From an uncultured Bryobacteraceae bacterium (GTDB taxonomy: Bacteria; Acidobacteriota; Terriglobia; Bryobacterales; Bryobacteraceae), in contig CALJAM010000006.1 in NCBI GenBank assembly GCA_938027685.1, positions 62,001 to 126,000 of the forward strand: 64,000 bases of DNA. Direction: 5' to 3'. The notes below the pieces were generated by a model that worked only from the letters and a program-made list of their open reading frames with translations, was not told where the DNA came from and ran no database searches. Shown here piece after piece: positions 1 through 7,931 of the stretch (the first letter of the stretch is position 1; each line of letters starts with the position of its first letter). Position numbers and translations under genes: made by a program.

Positions 1-423
1 TTCCAAACCTGCTTTCAGTCTGGGCCGCTGGAAGAAGGTCGCCGCGATCGCGTCTTGGAGGCAAGTCGGGAAGGACTGCATCTGCGTTCCTTCACCGCGC
101 TGAGGGAGCGCATTGACGATATTTCCACGAAGGCGGTCGTGCTGAAAATCCGCGGCCGGCCGGAGACCCGCCTTACCGTTTCGCTGGAGGCGCCGGCGCG
201 GGTCAGCTTGACGCAAACCCTCGGGCAACTCGCCGAGAGCTCGGAAATGCTCTTCACGGGCGATTTTCCGAAGGAGTCAGCGATGCTTCACCGGCTGGTT
301 TTCGCCGATCACTACCGCACTGCGTTCAGCCTGACGGACGAAGGCGCCGGAGATACGGCGGACTGGTATTACCTGCGGGTTTTTCAGGCCAACGGGCAAA
401 TGGCCTGGTCGAGCCCGATTTGA
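1..423 (+). CDS. C-terminal fragment, possible PHP/DUF3604-type protein
   Basis: The reading frame is open from the first base of the window to a TGA at 421-423, so the gene starts upstream and only about 140 C-terminal residues are seen. The tail DWYYLRVFQANGQMAWSSPI resembles the end of DUF3604/PHP-type metal-dependent phosphoesterases, which often finish with a 'YYVRV-Q-NGQMAWSSPIW' strand. No catalytic residue lies in this piece, so the family call rests on that tail alone. The coding frame itself is well supported by its length and by the lack of a better alternative. Confidence 0.5.
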   Translation, partial: FQTCFQSGPLEEGRRDRVLEASREGLHLRSFTALRERIDDISTKAVVLKIRGRPETRLTVSLEAPARVSLTQTLGQLAESSEMLFTGDFPKESAMLHRLVFADHYRTAFSLTDEGAGDTADWYYLRVFQANGQMAWSSPI

Positions 424-512
424 GTGGAAAAGAGCAGAGCCCGGCCGCGACTCCGCCTTCGGCGACGCCAGGACGGGGCGCAAGCCCCCTTTCAGCCTGG
501 GCCACGATCGGC

Positions 513-518
513 TATGAT
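513..518 (+). promoter_or_regulatory. -10-like box of the radical SAM gene
   Basis: TATGAT lies 17 bases before the ATG at 536. A weak -35 candidate (TTCAGC) sits 16 bases further upstream. An AGGGGG stretch between box and start could serve as a ribosome binding site. Confidence 0.45.
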
Positions 519-535
519 GAAGCCAGGGGGTGGCC

Positions 536-1546
536 ATGGACGATCCGACCCGCCGGGAGTTCGCGGTCATTCTACTGCCGGGCGGCATCTTCGCCCGGCC
601 AAGCAAACCCGTGCCTACGATGCTTCGCAAGGACTTCGAGCCGGCGTACCTGAAGCTGGAACGCACCGGGGAACTGGCCGAGCGGGCCCGAGCCTTGTGG
701 GCGATCTACAAGAGCTGCCGGCTCTGCCCGCGCCAGTGCGGCGTCAACCGCCTGAAGGGCGAGAAAGGCGTCTGCCAGGCAACCTCGCGAGTGAAGGTCG
801 CCTCGGCCCATCCGCATTTCGGCGAGGAACGACCGCTGGTAGGACGTTGGGGCTCCGGCACGATCTTCTTCAGCCACTGCAACCTGCTCTGCTGCTTCTG
901 CCAGAACTGGGAGATCAACCATCGCGGGGACGGCAGTTACATGAGCGACGAGATGTTGGGGCGCCTGATGGTGCAGATGCAGGAGCTGCGTTGCCACAAC
1001 GTCAACCTGGTGACGCCCACGCACGTCGTTCCCAATATCGTGCAGGCGCTGCGCACCGCCATCCGACTCGGTTTGCGCATCCCGCTCGTGTACAACTGCG
1101 GCGGCTACGAACCGGTGGAGGTCATCAAGCTGCTCGATGGCATCGTCGACATTTACATGCCCGACTTCAAGTACATGGACGGCGAGATGGCGGCTAAGTA
1201 CTCATCGGGCGCCGGCGACTATCCGGAGCGGGCCGCCGCCGCCATCGAAGAGATGCACCGGCAGGTGGGCGAGCTGGTGGTGGACGAAAACGGCATTGCT
1301 CTACGCGGGCTGATCATCCGGCATCTCGTGCTGCCCAACAACATCGCCGGGACGGATAAATTCATCAAGTGGGTCGCGGAGAAACTGACTAAGTCCACCT
1401 ACGTAAACATCATGGCGCAGTACCGCCCCGAGCATAAGGCCTTCCAGTATCCCGAGCTCGCGCGACGCATCACCTGGGCCGAGTACCAACAGGCGCTGCG
1501 CTGGGCTCGTGAAGCCGGCCTGACGCGTTTGGATCGGGATTCTTGA
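536..1546 (+). CDS. PflA-like radical SAM protein
   Basis: This is a radical SAM iron-sulfur protein of the pyruvate formate-lyase activase-like group (PflX/COG1313 type). The SAM-cluster motif CNLLCCFC (CxxxCxxC) is at about residues 115-122. A second cysteine set, CRLCPRQCG followed by GVC, precedes it at 61-80, as is usual in this group. The substrate of the family is generally unknown. The ORF track starts at GTG 530; ATG 536 behind AGGGGG is the more likely start, and ATG 620 is a possible shorter one. The gene stands alone, and decayed DNA begins directly after its stop. Confidence 0.85.
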   Translation: MDDPTRREFAVILLPGGIFARPSKPVPTMLRKDFEPAYLKLERTGELAERARALWAIYKSCRLCPRQCGVNRLKGEKGVCQATSRVKVASAHPHFGEERPLVGRWGSGTIFFSHCNLLCCFCQNWEINHRGDGSYMSDEMLGRLMVQMQELRCHNVNLVTPTHVVPNIVQALRTAIRLGLRIPLVYNCGGYEPVEVIKLLDGIVDIYMPDFKYMDGEMAAKYSSGAGDYPERAAAAIEEMHRQVGELVVDENGIALRGLIIRHLVLPNNIAGTDKFIKWVAEKLTKSTYVNIMAQYRPEHKAFQYPELARRITWAEYQQALRWAREAGLTRLDRDS

Positions 1547-1584
1547 AGAACAGACCGCCGGGCGTCACCGACGACAGGATTCCT

Positions 1585-1730
1585 CATTTAGCCGAAGCCA
1601 TGCGCCATCTCGGCTATGTGCAGAAGTTTGGCGTCGGCATCGCGCCGGCCCGGAAAGCACTTCGTGACAACGGCAATCCTCCCGCTGAGTTCCTCGTCGA
1701 AGACAGCCGCGTCGTAACCCCGGTCCGGAG
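1585..1730 (+). pseudogene. Remnant of RecG/AlbA-type ATP-binding protein, C-terminus
   Basis: In the frame of the 1543-1830 ORF the peptide AEAMRHLGYVQKFGVGIAPARKAL followed by NGNPPAEFLVEDS matches the usual C-terminal end of AlbA_2/RecG-like ATP-binding proteins (family pattern roughly AEAMRxLGYVxKFGxGIxxxxxxLxxNGNPPPEFxxxD). Only this tail remains; the N-terminal part is missing, because the upstream bases belong to the intact radical SAM gene. The following reading frame is a shadow of the next remnant. I read it as a gene fragment, not a functional 95-residue protein. Confidence 0.65.
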
Positions 1731-1739
1731 GCGCCCGCG

Positions 1740-2748
1740 ACGAGGCCCGTCATCGCCTTTCTCAACAATACGAGAGGCGTGGGCAAGACGTCGTTGGTCT
1801 ACCACCCGGCCTGGATGTGAGCCGACTTGAGCCCTCCCGTCGTTGCCGTCGACCTGGATCCCCGAGACTAACCTCCCAGCCATGTTTCTCGATGAGGAGC
1901 GGTCGGAACAGATATGGGAGGGAACGGACTCCAGACCTACCGTGTGCGGCGCCCGCCGGCCGCTGGTCCGGGGCGTAGGATATGTCGTTGACGACCTGCA
2001 CGTGGGAGAGATTGAGGAGCAGCTGGGTCCCCTGGTCGGAGATCTGCGTCTCTCCGAATTCGAGGAGGACCTTTCCAGGCAGTGGCCGATGGCGCTGAGC
2101 CGAAATAAGCGTGCTTTTGAGGTTCTTTCTGCTTTCTGGTGTTTGGCGGAAAGCACCGCGCGACGGCGCGACCCGCGGCGGATACCCGTGGACCTCGGCC
2201 TCAATCTCGGCTCGATCAACCGTGCGGGCCTCATTGCTGCCGATTGGGTCGTAATTCCTCGATCCCCCGGACTTGTTCTCGCTCCAGGGTCTGCGCAACC
2301 CGGGGCCGACTTTGCGGCGCCGGAGGGAGGAGTGGACGGACCGTCTGACGGGCAGGCCGCCCATCGATCTTGAACTGCCGCAGGGTCGCATGGAGCAAGC
2401 CGAATACGTGGTCTTACAGCAGGCCGTCCGCCTCGATCGCCCGGAAAAGGCGTACAAGAAATGGATCGCGCGGAGCCGGCAAGAATGCCGGTGGCACGTG
2501 CCGGAGCTGAAGGAGCCCTTCGCCGACCCCGTCGATCCGCAAAACGATCCGTATTGTCCAGCTCTGCTGAAACTTTACAGGGGTCTCATGCCCTTGGCGC
2601 AAGAGGCGCGCAAACCCATCTTCCATTTGAAGCCCGCGGACGGCGCCATCGGCGCGCACGCCCTCGCGGCGCAACACGTTTACCGCCAGTTAAAGCCCTC
2701 GCCGAAAAGATTGCCCACCGCGCCGGCCCAGCGCTTGCGCGCCCCTAG
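1740..2748 (+). pseudogene. Broken ParA-like AAA ATPase
   Basis: Three reading frames carry consecutive parts of one ParA-type protein. Frame 3 (1740-1817) reads RPVIAFLNNTRGVGKTSLVYHPAWM, a deviant Walker A, then a TGA, then VVAVDLDP (1839-1860). Frame 1 (from about 1864) reads MFLDEERSEQIWEG, LVGDLRLSEFEEDLSRQWP and LGSINRAGLIAADWVV. Frame 2 (from about 2267) reads LFSLQGLRNPGPTLRR, YVVLQQAVRLDRP and LMPLAQEARKPIFHLKPADGAIGAH. Together these cover nearly the full family length. At least one stop and two frameshifts make a functional product unlikely. With the preceding tail it forms a decayed two-gene unit. Confidence 0.85.
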
Positions 2749-2804
2749 GCCTGAGGCGTGCTCTAGGCCGCCTCCGACCGCGCGCCTTTGCGGCTGAGCG
2801 CTGC

Positions 2805-3962
2805 TCAGCCCACCTTATATTTCCGGATCCGCTCCGCGCTCACTTCGGTGCCCATGCCCGGCTCTTCCGGCGCCGGCATCTCGCCGTCCACGAGCTTTTG
2901 CGGACCGCTGGTCTCCATGTAGATGGCGTTGGGCATGGCCAGGAGCATGTTCAGATTCGCCCCGCCACCGCCGTGGCTGGCCAGCTCCAGCCCGAAGGCG
3001 TCGGCCACTGCCGCGATCTCCATCCACTCGCAGACACCGCCCGCGCGCCGGTTGTCGGGCTGCACCACGTCCGCCCCCCGGCGCGCGATCAGATCCGCGA
3101 ACTGGTACTTGGTGTACAGATTCTCGCCCGTAGCGACGCGGATATCGAGCGCCGCAGCCAGCTCTGCATACCCTTCCATCTCGTGGGGCGGCAGCGGCTC
3201 CTCGTACCAAAAGCAACCCATCTGCTGATAGAGCCGCCCGCGCCTGAGGGCCTCGTTGCGGTTGAACGCCTGGTTGGCGTCAACCATCACGCGACGCCCA
3301 CGACCGGCCAGATCCAGCGCCAACCGGATGCGCCGCTCGTCGTCGTCGACCGGGCCGCGTCCCACCTTGATCTTGACCGCGCGGTAGCCCTGCTCGAACG
3401 CAGTCTCGAGCGAGCGCCGGTACTCGGAGAGATCGCGATCGCCCTCGTAGTACCAGCCACACATGGAATAGACCGGCATGCGGTCCCAGCAAGCGCCCAG
3501 GATTTTATAGACGGGGACACCCAGCGCCTTGCCCAAGATATCCCAGAGGGCGATGTCCACGGCGGCCAGCGCGAACTGCACGATCCCGGTCACGCCATGG
3601 TATTCGAGCGCACGCCACAGTTCGGCGCGGATCCGCCGCGGGAAAGCCGGATCCTTGCCCAGCAGGAGCGGCTTGACTTCTTCCTCGAGAATCGTCTGCA
3701 ACACGCGTGGGCCGCCTTCGACGGTTCCAAACGAAGAAGAGGCCCACCCCGTAATGCCTGCGTCCGTACGCAACCTGAGCACCACGGCGCCGCTGCCGGC
3801 GCCGAACTCATGGATCGCATCGTAGTAACGCCGGCCCGGCGGCATGCGCAGCCTGTCCGTCTCGAGCGCCGTGATCTTCATCTGCCGAGCCGCCGTCTCC
3901 GCCGCGCGCAAAGCCGCGGCCGTCCATGCGCATCCACCTGCCAGAAACGTTCTCCGTCGCAT
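2805..3962 (-). CDS. Mandelate racemase/muconate lactonizing-type enzyme
   Basis: This is an enolase-superfamily enzyme of 385 residues, expected to abstract a proton alpha to a carboxylate of a sugar acid or related acid. The catalytic set is present: KIK lysines at about 197-199, metal ligands D228, E254 and E280 (in DAN, EEP and GEN), and H330 in ASHGG. The N-terminus MRRRTFLAGG is a twin-arginine-like signal, suggesting export, which is common for these enzymes in Solibacter-type genomes. It is transcribed divergently from the URO-D family gene with only 50 bases between the two starts. The substrate cannot be told from sequence. Confidence 0.88.
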   Translation of the reverse strand: MRRRTFLAGGCAWTAAALRAAETAARQMKITALETDRLRMPPGRRYYDAIHEFGAGSGAVVLRLRTDAGITGWASSSFGTVEGGPRVLQTILEEEVKPLLLGKDPAFPRRIRAELWRALEYHGVTGIVQFALAAVDIALWDILGKALGVPVYKILGACWDRMPVYSMCGWYYEGDRDLSEYRRSLETAFEQGYRAVKIKVGRGPVDDDERRIRLALDLAGRGRRVMVDANQAFNRNEALRRGRLYQQMGCFWYEEPLPPHEMEGYAELAAALDIRVATGENLYTKYQFADLIARRGADVVQPDNRRAGGVCEWMEIAAVADAFGLELASHGGGGANLNMLLAMPNAIYMETSGPQKLVDGEMPAPEEPGMGTEVSAERIRKYKVG

Positions 3963-3968
3963 GGCGCC

Positions 3969-3974
3969 ATTGTA
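3969..3974 (-). promoter_or_regulatory. -10-like box, leaderless type, racemase gene
   Basis: On the minus strand TACAAT lies 6 bases before the ATG at 3962, with no Shine-Dalgarno sequence between. This predicts a transcript starting at or next to the start codon. Confidence 0.5.
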
Positions 3975-3999
3975 ACGCCCTGTTGCGAGAATTCCGCGA

Positions 4000-4005
4000 T
4001 AGACT
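4000..4005 (+). promoter_or_regulatory. -10-like box, leaderless type, URO-D family gene
   Basis: TAGACT is followed by exactly 7 bases and then ATG 4013. There is no ribosome binding site, so a leaderless mRNA is expected. It sits back to back with the racemase promoter in a 50-base gap. Confidence 0.5.
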
Positions 4006-4012
4006 GGCTTCC

Positions 4013-5182
4013 ATGCAACGCAGCCGGAACTGCCTGGCCAAGCTCGAGCGCATGAACAGGGCCCTGCGCCACCAGGAAGCGGATCGGGTGCCGGTCAGCG
4101 ATTTCTTCTGGAGCAGCTTCCTGCAGCGCTGGCGCCGGGAACTCGGCCCCGCGCCGGACACCGACATCTATCGTTACTACGATCTGGACTGGGTGGTCAC
4201 CATCCCCAACATGGACCCCCACATCAAGCCCTTCGAGATCCTGCGACAGACGGATGAGGAAGTCATCGTCCGCACAGGCTTCGAAGCCGTCATCCGCAAG
4301 AAGTTCGACTCACCGATGCCGGCGTTCCTCGCTTTCGAGACCAACACTATCGAGAAGCTGGAAGCCTTCCAGTTCGACGATCCCTGGGACGAACGGCGGT
4401 TCTTCGCGGCGGGCGACAACCAGATCGCGGGCGTGGGCGACAGCTTCGAGCGTAACAGTCCGCCATGGATCGAAACCGTCAAAAACTGGCACCCCGACTT
4501 TCCCGTCTACGGCAGCGTTTGCGAGGCGCACGAGATGCTGTGGCGCATCGTCGGGCCGGAGAACGTGCTGCTGTGGATCGGCCTGTACCCGGAGCGGCTG
4601 GCGCGCTTCATCGAGCGGCTTCATGAATTCAACCTGGAGCTGCTGCACGCGCAGATCCGCGCGGCCGACGGCCTGCTCGACGGCATCGTCATCTGGGGCG
4701 ACGTGGCCTATCACAAGGGGACGCTGTTCTCGCCGGCGTACTGGCGCAAGCATTTCAAGCCGGGTGTGAAGGCCATGGTGGATCTGGCGCACGAGCACGG
4801 CCTGCCGGTGATCTACCACGGCTGCGGCAACGTGAGCCGCATTTTCGAAGACTTCATCGAGATTGGCGTGGACGCGTATAACCCGCTGGAAGCGAAGACG
4901 GGGCTGGATGTCGTCGAGTTGCGCCGCCGCTACGGGCACCGCATAGCCTTCTGCGGGAATATGGACGTGCGGTTGTGGGCGGAGGCCGGTCCCGAGGAGC
5001 TGGAACGCGCGGTTATGTACCGGCTGAACGCGGCCAAAGGCGGCGGCTACATTTTCCAGTCGGATCACTCCGTGCCCAGCAACGTGCCGGGCCCGAGCTA
5101 CGATTACGTGGTCCGCCTGGTGCGCGAGCGCGGACGTTATCCCCTCGACCTGGGCGAGTACGATCTGCCCGAGGTGAGCTGA
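4013..5182 (+). CDS. Uroporphyrinogen decarboxylase (URO-D) family protein
   Basis: A protein of about 389 residues of the URO-D/MtaA superfamily, a TIM barrel fold. Recognisable family segments are HQEADRVPVSDFFW near the N-terminus, the central IWGDVAYHKGTLFSPAYWRKHFKP, YHGCGNVSRIFEDFIEIGVDAYNPLEAKTGLD, and FCGNMDV near the C-terminus. Members outside haem synthesis often act as methyltransferase or demethylase partners. No corrinoid protein gene is nearby, so the substrate is open. ATG 4013 was chosen over the track start at 3926, because the latter would overlap the divergent gene and its promoter. Confidence 0.85.
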   Translation: MQRSRNCLAKLERMNRALRHQEADRVPVSDFFWSSFLQRWRRELGPAPDTDIYRYYDLDWVVTIPNMDPHIKPFEILRQTDEEVIVRTGFEAVIRKKFDSPMPAFLAFETNTIEKLEAFQFDDPWDERRFFAAGDNQIAGVGDSFERNSPPWIETVKNWHPDFPVYGSVCEAHEMLWRIVGPENVLLWIGLYPERLARFIERLHEFNLELLHAQIRAADGLLDGIVIWGDVAYHKGTLFSPAYWRKHFKPGVKAMVDLAHEHGLPVIYHGCGNVSRIFEDFIEIGVDAYNPLEAKTGLDVVELRRRYGHRIAFCGNMDVRLWAEAGPEELERAVMYRLNAAKGGGYIFQSDHSVPSNVPGPSYDYVVRLVRERGRYPLDLGEYDLPEVS

Positions 5183-5192
5183 GTCGCGGCCC

Positions 5193-6038
5193 TCAACCCC
5201 GAAGCCGCTCCAACAGCTGCACGGCCATGCGGATGTCGGCCAGCCGCTGTTCGCGGTCCTCGATTTCGCGCTCGATATTCAGGGTGCCGCGGTAGCCGAG
5301 CTGCTTGAGCTTCTGGATGAAGCGTTCGATGCCGACCGAGCCCTGGCCCAGCGGCCGCTCCACGCCCAACGCCCCAGGGCGATCGCGCGGCGGCCAGTCG
5401 CCGTCCTTGCAGTGCACCGAGATCACGAGAGGTCCGAGCAGGTCGAGCGCTTCGATGGGATCCCCGGTGCCGTACAGGATCATGTTGGCCGGATCGAAGT
5501 TGATGCGTACGTTGGGCCGCGCGACGTCCTCGATGAAGCGCAGCAGGACGCGGGCCGGCTCCTGACCCGTTTCCAGCGCGAAGGTCTGGCCGTGACGCGC
5601 GGCGTAGTCGGCCACGCGACGCACCATCTCGCGCACCGCTTTGTAGTCCGGGCTTTCGGTGTCGTCCGGCACGAACCCGATGTGGCAGGCTATCGAAGGC
5701 ACGCCCAGCGCCGCCGCGAAATCGCTGATCGCATACGTGCGCGCCTCCCGCTCGGCGCGCGTAGCGGGAGGAATAAAACCGACGGTGCGCTGCACGGTGG
5801 GAATGTCGGCGTAGCTCTCGCCCTCGTAGGCGGCGAACACGGTGACGAGCGTGAATTGCTCAGCCTCCAGCGCCTGTTTCCAGGACGAGGCCGTGGCTTC
5901 ATCCAACGGGAGGGAGCCCGGCACGCCGAGCTGGCCGACGCGAACGCCTAGCGACTTGACCTCCCTCAGCGTGGCCCGGGGATCGCCTCCCGCCCAGAAC
6001 ATGACGCCGATTTCCATCTCACGTAAGGGTTGCATCAC
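5193..6038 (-). CDS. Sugar phosphate isomerase/epimerase-like TIM barrel protein
   Basis: This belongs to the xylose isomerase-like AP endonuclease 2 superfamily and is predicted to be a cytoplasmic sugar or inositol isomerase/epimerase. Metal-ligand motifs of the family are visible: ETGQE, INFDPANMI, HCKDGD and the terminal NIEREI. The start is uncertain: GTG 6038, ATG 6035 and ATG 6017 (MEIGVMFW) are all in frame. The last begins right at the first barrel strand. It ends 10 bases from the convergent URO-D family gene, and both are probably catabolic. Confidence 0.85.
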   Translation of the reverse strand: MMQPLREMEIGVMFWAGGDPRATLREVKSLGVRVGQLGVPGSLPLDEATASSWKQALEAEQFTLVTVFAAYEGESYADIPTVQRTVGFIPPATRAEREARTYAISDFAAALGVPSIACHIGFVPDDTESPDYKAVREMVRRVADYAARHGQTFALETGQEPARVLLRFIEDVARPNVRINFDPANMILYGTGDPIEALDLLGPLVISVHCKDGDWPPRDRPGALGVERPLGQGSVGIERFIQKLKQLGYRGTLNIEREIEDREQRLADIRMAVQLLERLRG

Positions 6039-6115
6039 GATGCTGTCTCCGTAGCGCCCGGACGGACGCGCCGCCGCCCCGGCAGACGCCCAAGCCGCCG
6101 GCCGCCTGCCGGCCT

Positions 6116-6121
6116 ATTATA
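6116..6121 (-). promoter_or_regulatory. -10 box of the isomerase gene
   Basis: A perfect TATAAT on the minus strand lies about 78 bases before the start codon. No convincing -35 box is seen, so the call is tentative. Confidence 0.4.
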
Positions 6122-6161
6122 GTTGGGCCGGCGAGGCGGGTGCCGCGGCGGTTGCCTCGCC

Positions 6162-6191
6162 TTGACGCCCGCTCGCAGGGCGGCCTAGAAT
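6162..6191 (+). promoter_or_regulatory. Promoter of the GWxTD gene
   Basis: TTGACG (6162-6167) and TAGAAT (6186-6191) are separated by 18 bases. The predicted transcript has a leader of about 33 bases with GGAGAGG ahead of ATG 6231. Confidence 0.65.
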
Positions 6192-6230
6192 TAAGGTAGC
6201 TCGATAACCGTCGCAGTCCGGAGAGGGCAT

Positions 6231-7898
6231 ATGAGCCTGCGCGGGTGGCTGGCATGTTTCGGAGTCCTTAGCCTGCTTTGCGGCGGAGAGGCTCGGGCCC
6301 AGGAGCGTCAGCGTCCTGCCGGCGTTCCCAATCGCGGCACGCGTCCGCTCACCGAGAAGGAACAACGTCGGCGGGAGGAAAGGCTGCGGCGCGAGCTGGA
6401 AAGCCCTTATCGCAAGTGGCTGAACGAGGACGTCGCCTACATCATCACTGACGAAGAGCGCGCTGCCTTCAAGCGGCTCTCCACCGACGAGGAGCGCGAG
6501 CAGTTCATCGAACAGTTCTGGCTGCGACGCGACCCAACTCCGGACACGGCGGAAAACGAGTTCAAGGAAGAGCACTACCGGCGGATTGCCTACGCCAACG
6601 AGCGCTTCTCCTCGGGCATTCCCGGCTGGAAGACCGATCGCGGGCGCATTTACATCATGTATGGCCCGCCGGACGAGATCGAGTCGCATCCTTCGGGCGG
6701 CACCTATGAACGACCCATCGAGGAAGGCGGCGGCACCACCTCGGTCTTTCCTTTCGAGAAGTGGCGCTACCGTTACATCGAGGGCATCGGCACCGACGTG
6801 ATCATCGAGTTCGTGGACCCCACGATGACCGGCGAGTACCGCATGACGATGGATCCCTCGGAGAAGGACGCCCTGCTGTATGTACCCAACGCCGGTCTGA
6901 CGCTTTATGAGCAGATGGGGCTGACCACGAAGGCGGACCGCTTCAACCGCACAGACGGCACGCGACTGGGCGTCGGCGACATGCCCCTGCCGGCACGCAT
7001 GAACCAGTTCGAGCGCCTCGAGCAGTACGCCAAGCTGCAAAAGCCGCCCGCCATCAAGTTCAAGGACTTGGAAGCCGTCGTCACGTCGCGGATCACCTAC
7101 AACTTGCTTCCCATCAAGGTCCGCGCCGATTTCATCCGCATCACGGACTCGACCATCCTGACGCCGATCACCATCCAGGTGGATAACAAGGATCTCCAGT
7201 TCGAAAACAAGGAAGGCGTGGCGCGCGCGACGCTCAACATATACGCGCGCATCACGTCCATGTCCCGCCGCGTGGTGAACGTCTTCGAGGACGTCGTCAC
7301 CGTGGAGACGCCGCCGCAGATGCTGGAGGCGGCCACCCGGCGGTCTTCGGTCTACCAGAAGACGGTGCCGCTGGCGCCGGGTCTGTACCGCCTGAACGTC
7401 GTCGTCAAGGACGTGGTCGGCGGCAACATGAACAATTACGAGATGGCCTTGCGCGTGCCCTTCTACGAGGAGGAAAAGCTGGCCTCCTCCAGCCTCATCC
7501 TTGCGGATCTCATCGAGAAGGTTCCCACGCGGTCGATCGGATCGGGGCAGTTCGTCATCGGCGCTTCCAAGGTACGGCCGCGGGTGACCGAGACCTTCCG
7601 CCGCGACGAGCGGTTGGGCATTTACATGCAGCTTTACAATTTCAAGCCGGACGAGAAGACGCAGAAGCCCGAAGGGACCATCGTCTACGAGATCATCCGT
7701 AACGGCACGAACGAAAAGGTTTTCGAGTATACCGAGGAAGTCGCCTCGATCGAAGGGGCCTCCGCGCAGCAGGTGACGATCGAGAAGCTGCTGCCCCTGA
7801 AGAGCTTCGAGCCTGGGCAGTATACCTTGCGTCTGAAGGTGACGGATCGGGTCGGCGAACAGACGTTGACCCAGAGCGCCACGTTTACGGTAACCTAA
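6231..7898 (+). CDS. GWxTD domain-containing protein
   Basis: An exported protein of 555 residues with a signal peptide (MSLRGWLACFGVLSLLCGGEARAQ). The GWxTD domain signature is GWKTDRGRIYIMYGPPDEIE at about residues 132-151, preceded by FIEQFWLRRDPTPDTAENEFKEEHYRRI, which is typical of the family. The C-terminal half looks like beta-rich surface domains. The family is frequent in Acidobacteriota and related phyla and has no proven function. The next gene, 33 bases downstream, encodes a small outer-membrane barrel and probably shares the transcript. Confidence 0.9.
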   Translation: MSLRGWLACFGVLSLLCGGEARAQERQRPAGVPNRGTRPLTEKEQRRREERLRRELESPYRKWLNEDVAYIITDEERAAFKRLSTDEEREQFIEQFWLRRDPTPDTAENEFKEEHYRRIAYANERFSSGIPGWKTDRGRIYIMYGPPDEIESHPSGGTYERPIEEGGGTTSVFPFEKWRYRYIEGIGTDVIIEFVDPTMTGEYRMTMDPSEKDALLYVPNAGLTLYEQMGLTTKADRFNRTDGTRLGVGDMPLPARMNQFERLEQYAKLQKPPAIKFKDLEAVVTSRITYNLLPIKVRADFIRITDSTILTPITIQVDNKDLQFENKEGVARATLNIYARITSMSRRVVNVFEDVVTVETPPQMLEAATRRSSVYQKTVPLAPGLYRLNVVVKDVVGGNMNNYEMALRVPFYEEEKLASSSLILADLIEKVPTRSIGSGQFVIGASKVRPRVTETFRRDERLGIYMQLYNFKPDEKTQKPEGTIVYEIIRNGTNEKVFEYTEEVASIEGASAQQVTIEKLLPLKSFEPGQYTLRLKVTDRVGEQTLTQSATFTVT

Positions 7899-7931
7899 GG
7901 AGGTGGCCGAAGCCGCCGGCGAGAGCCGCCC

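Noticed and set aside
1543-1830. Intact 95-residue gene after the radical SAM gene
   Set aside because: Only its middle resembles an AlbA_2/RecG tail; the end is the wrong frame of the ParA-like remnant, so it is scored as a pseudogene.
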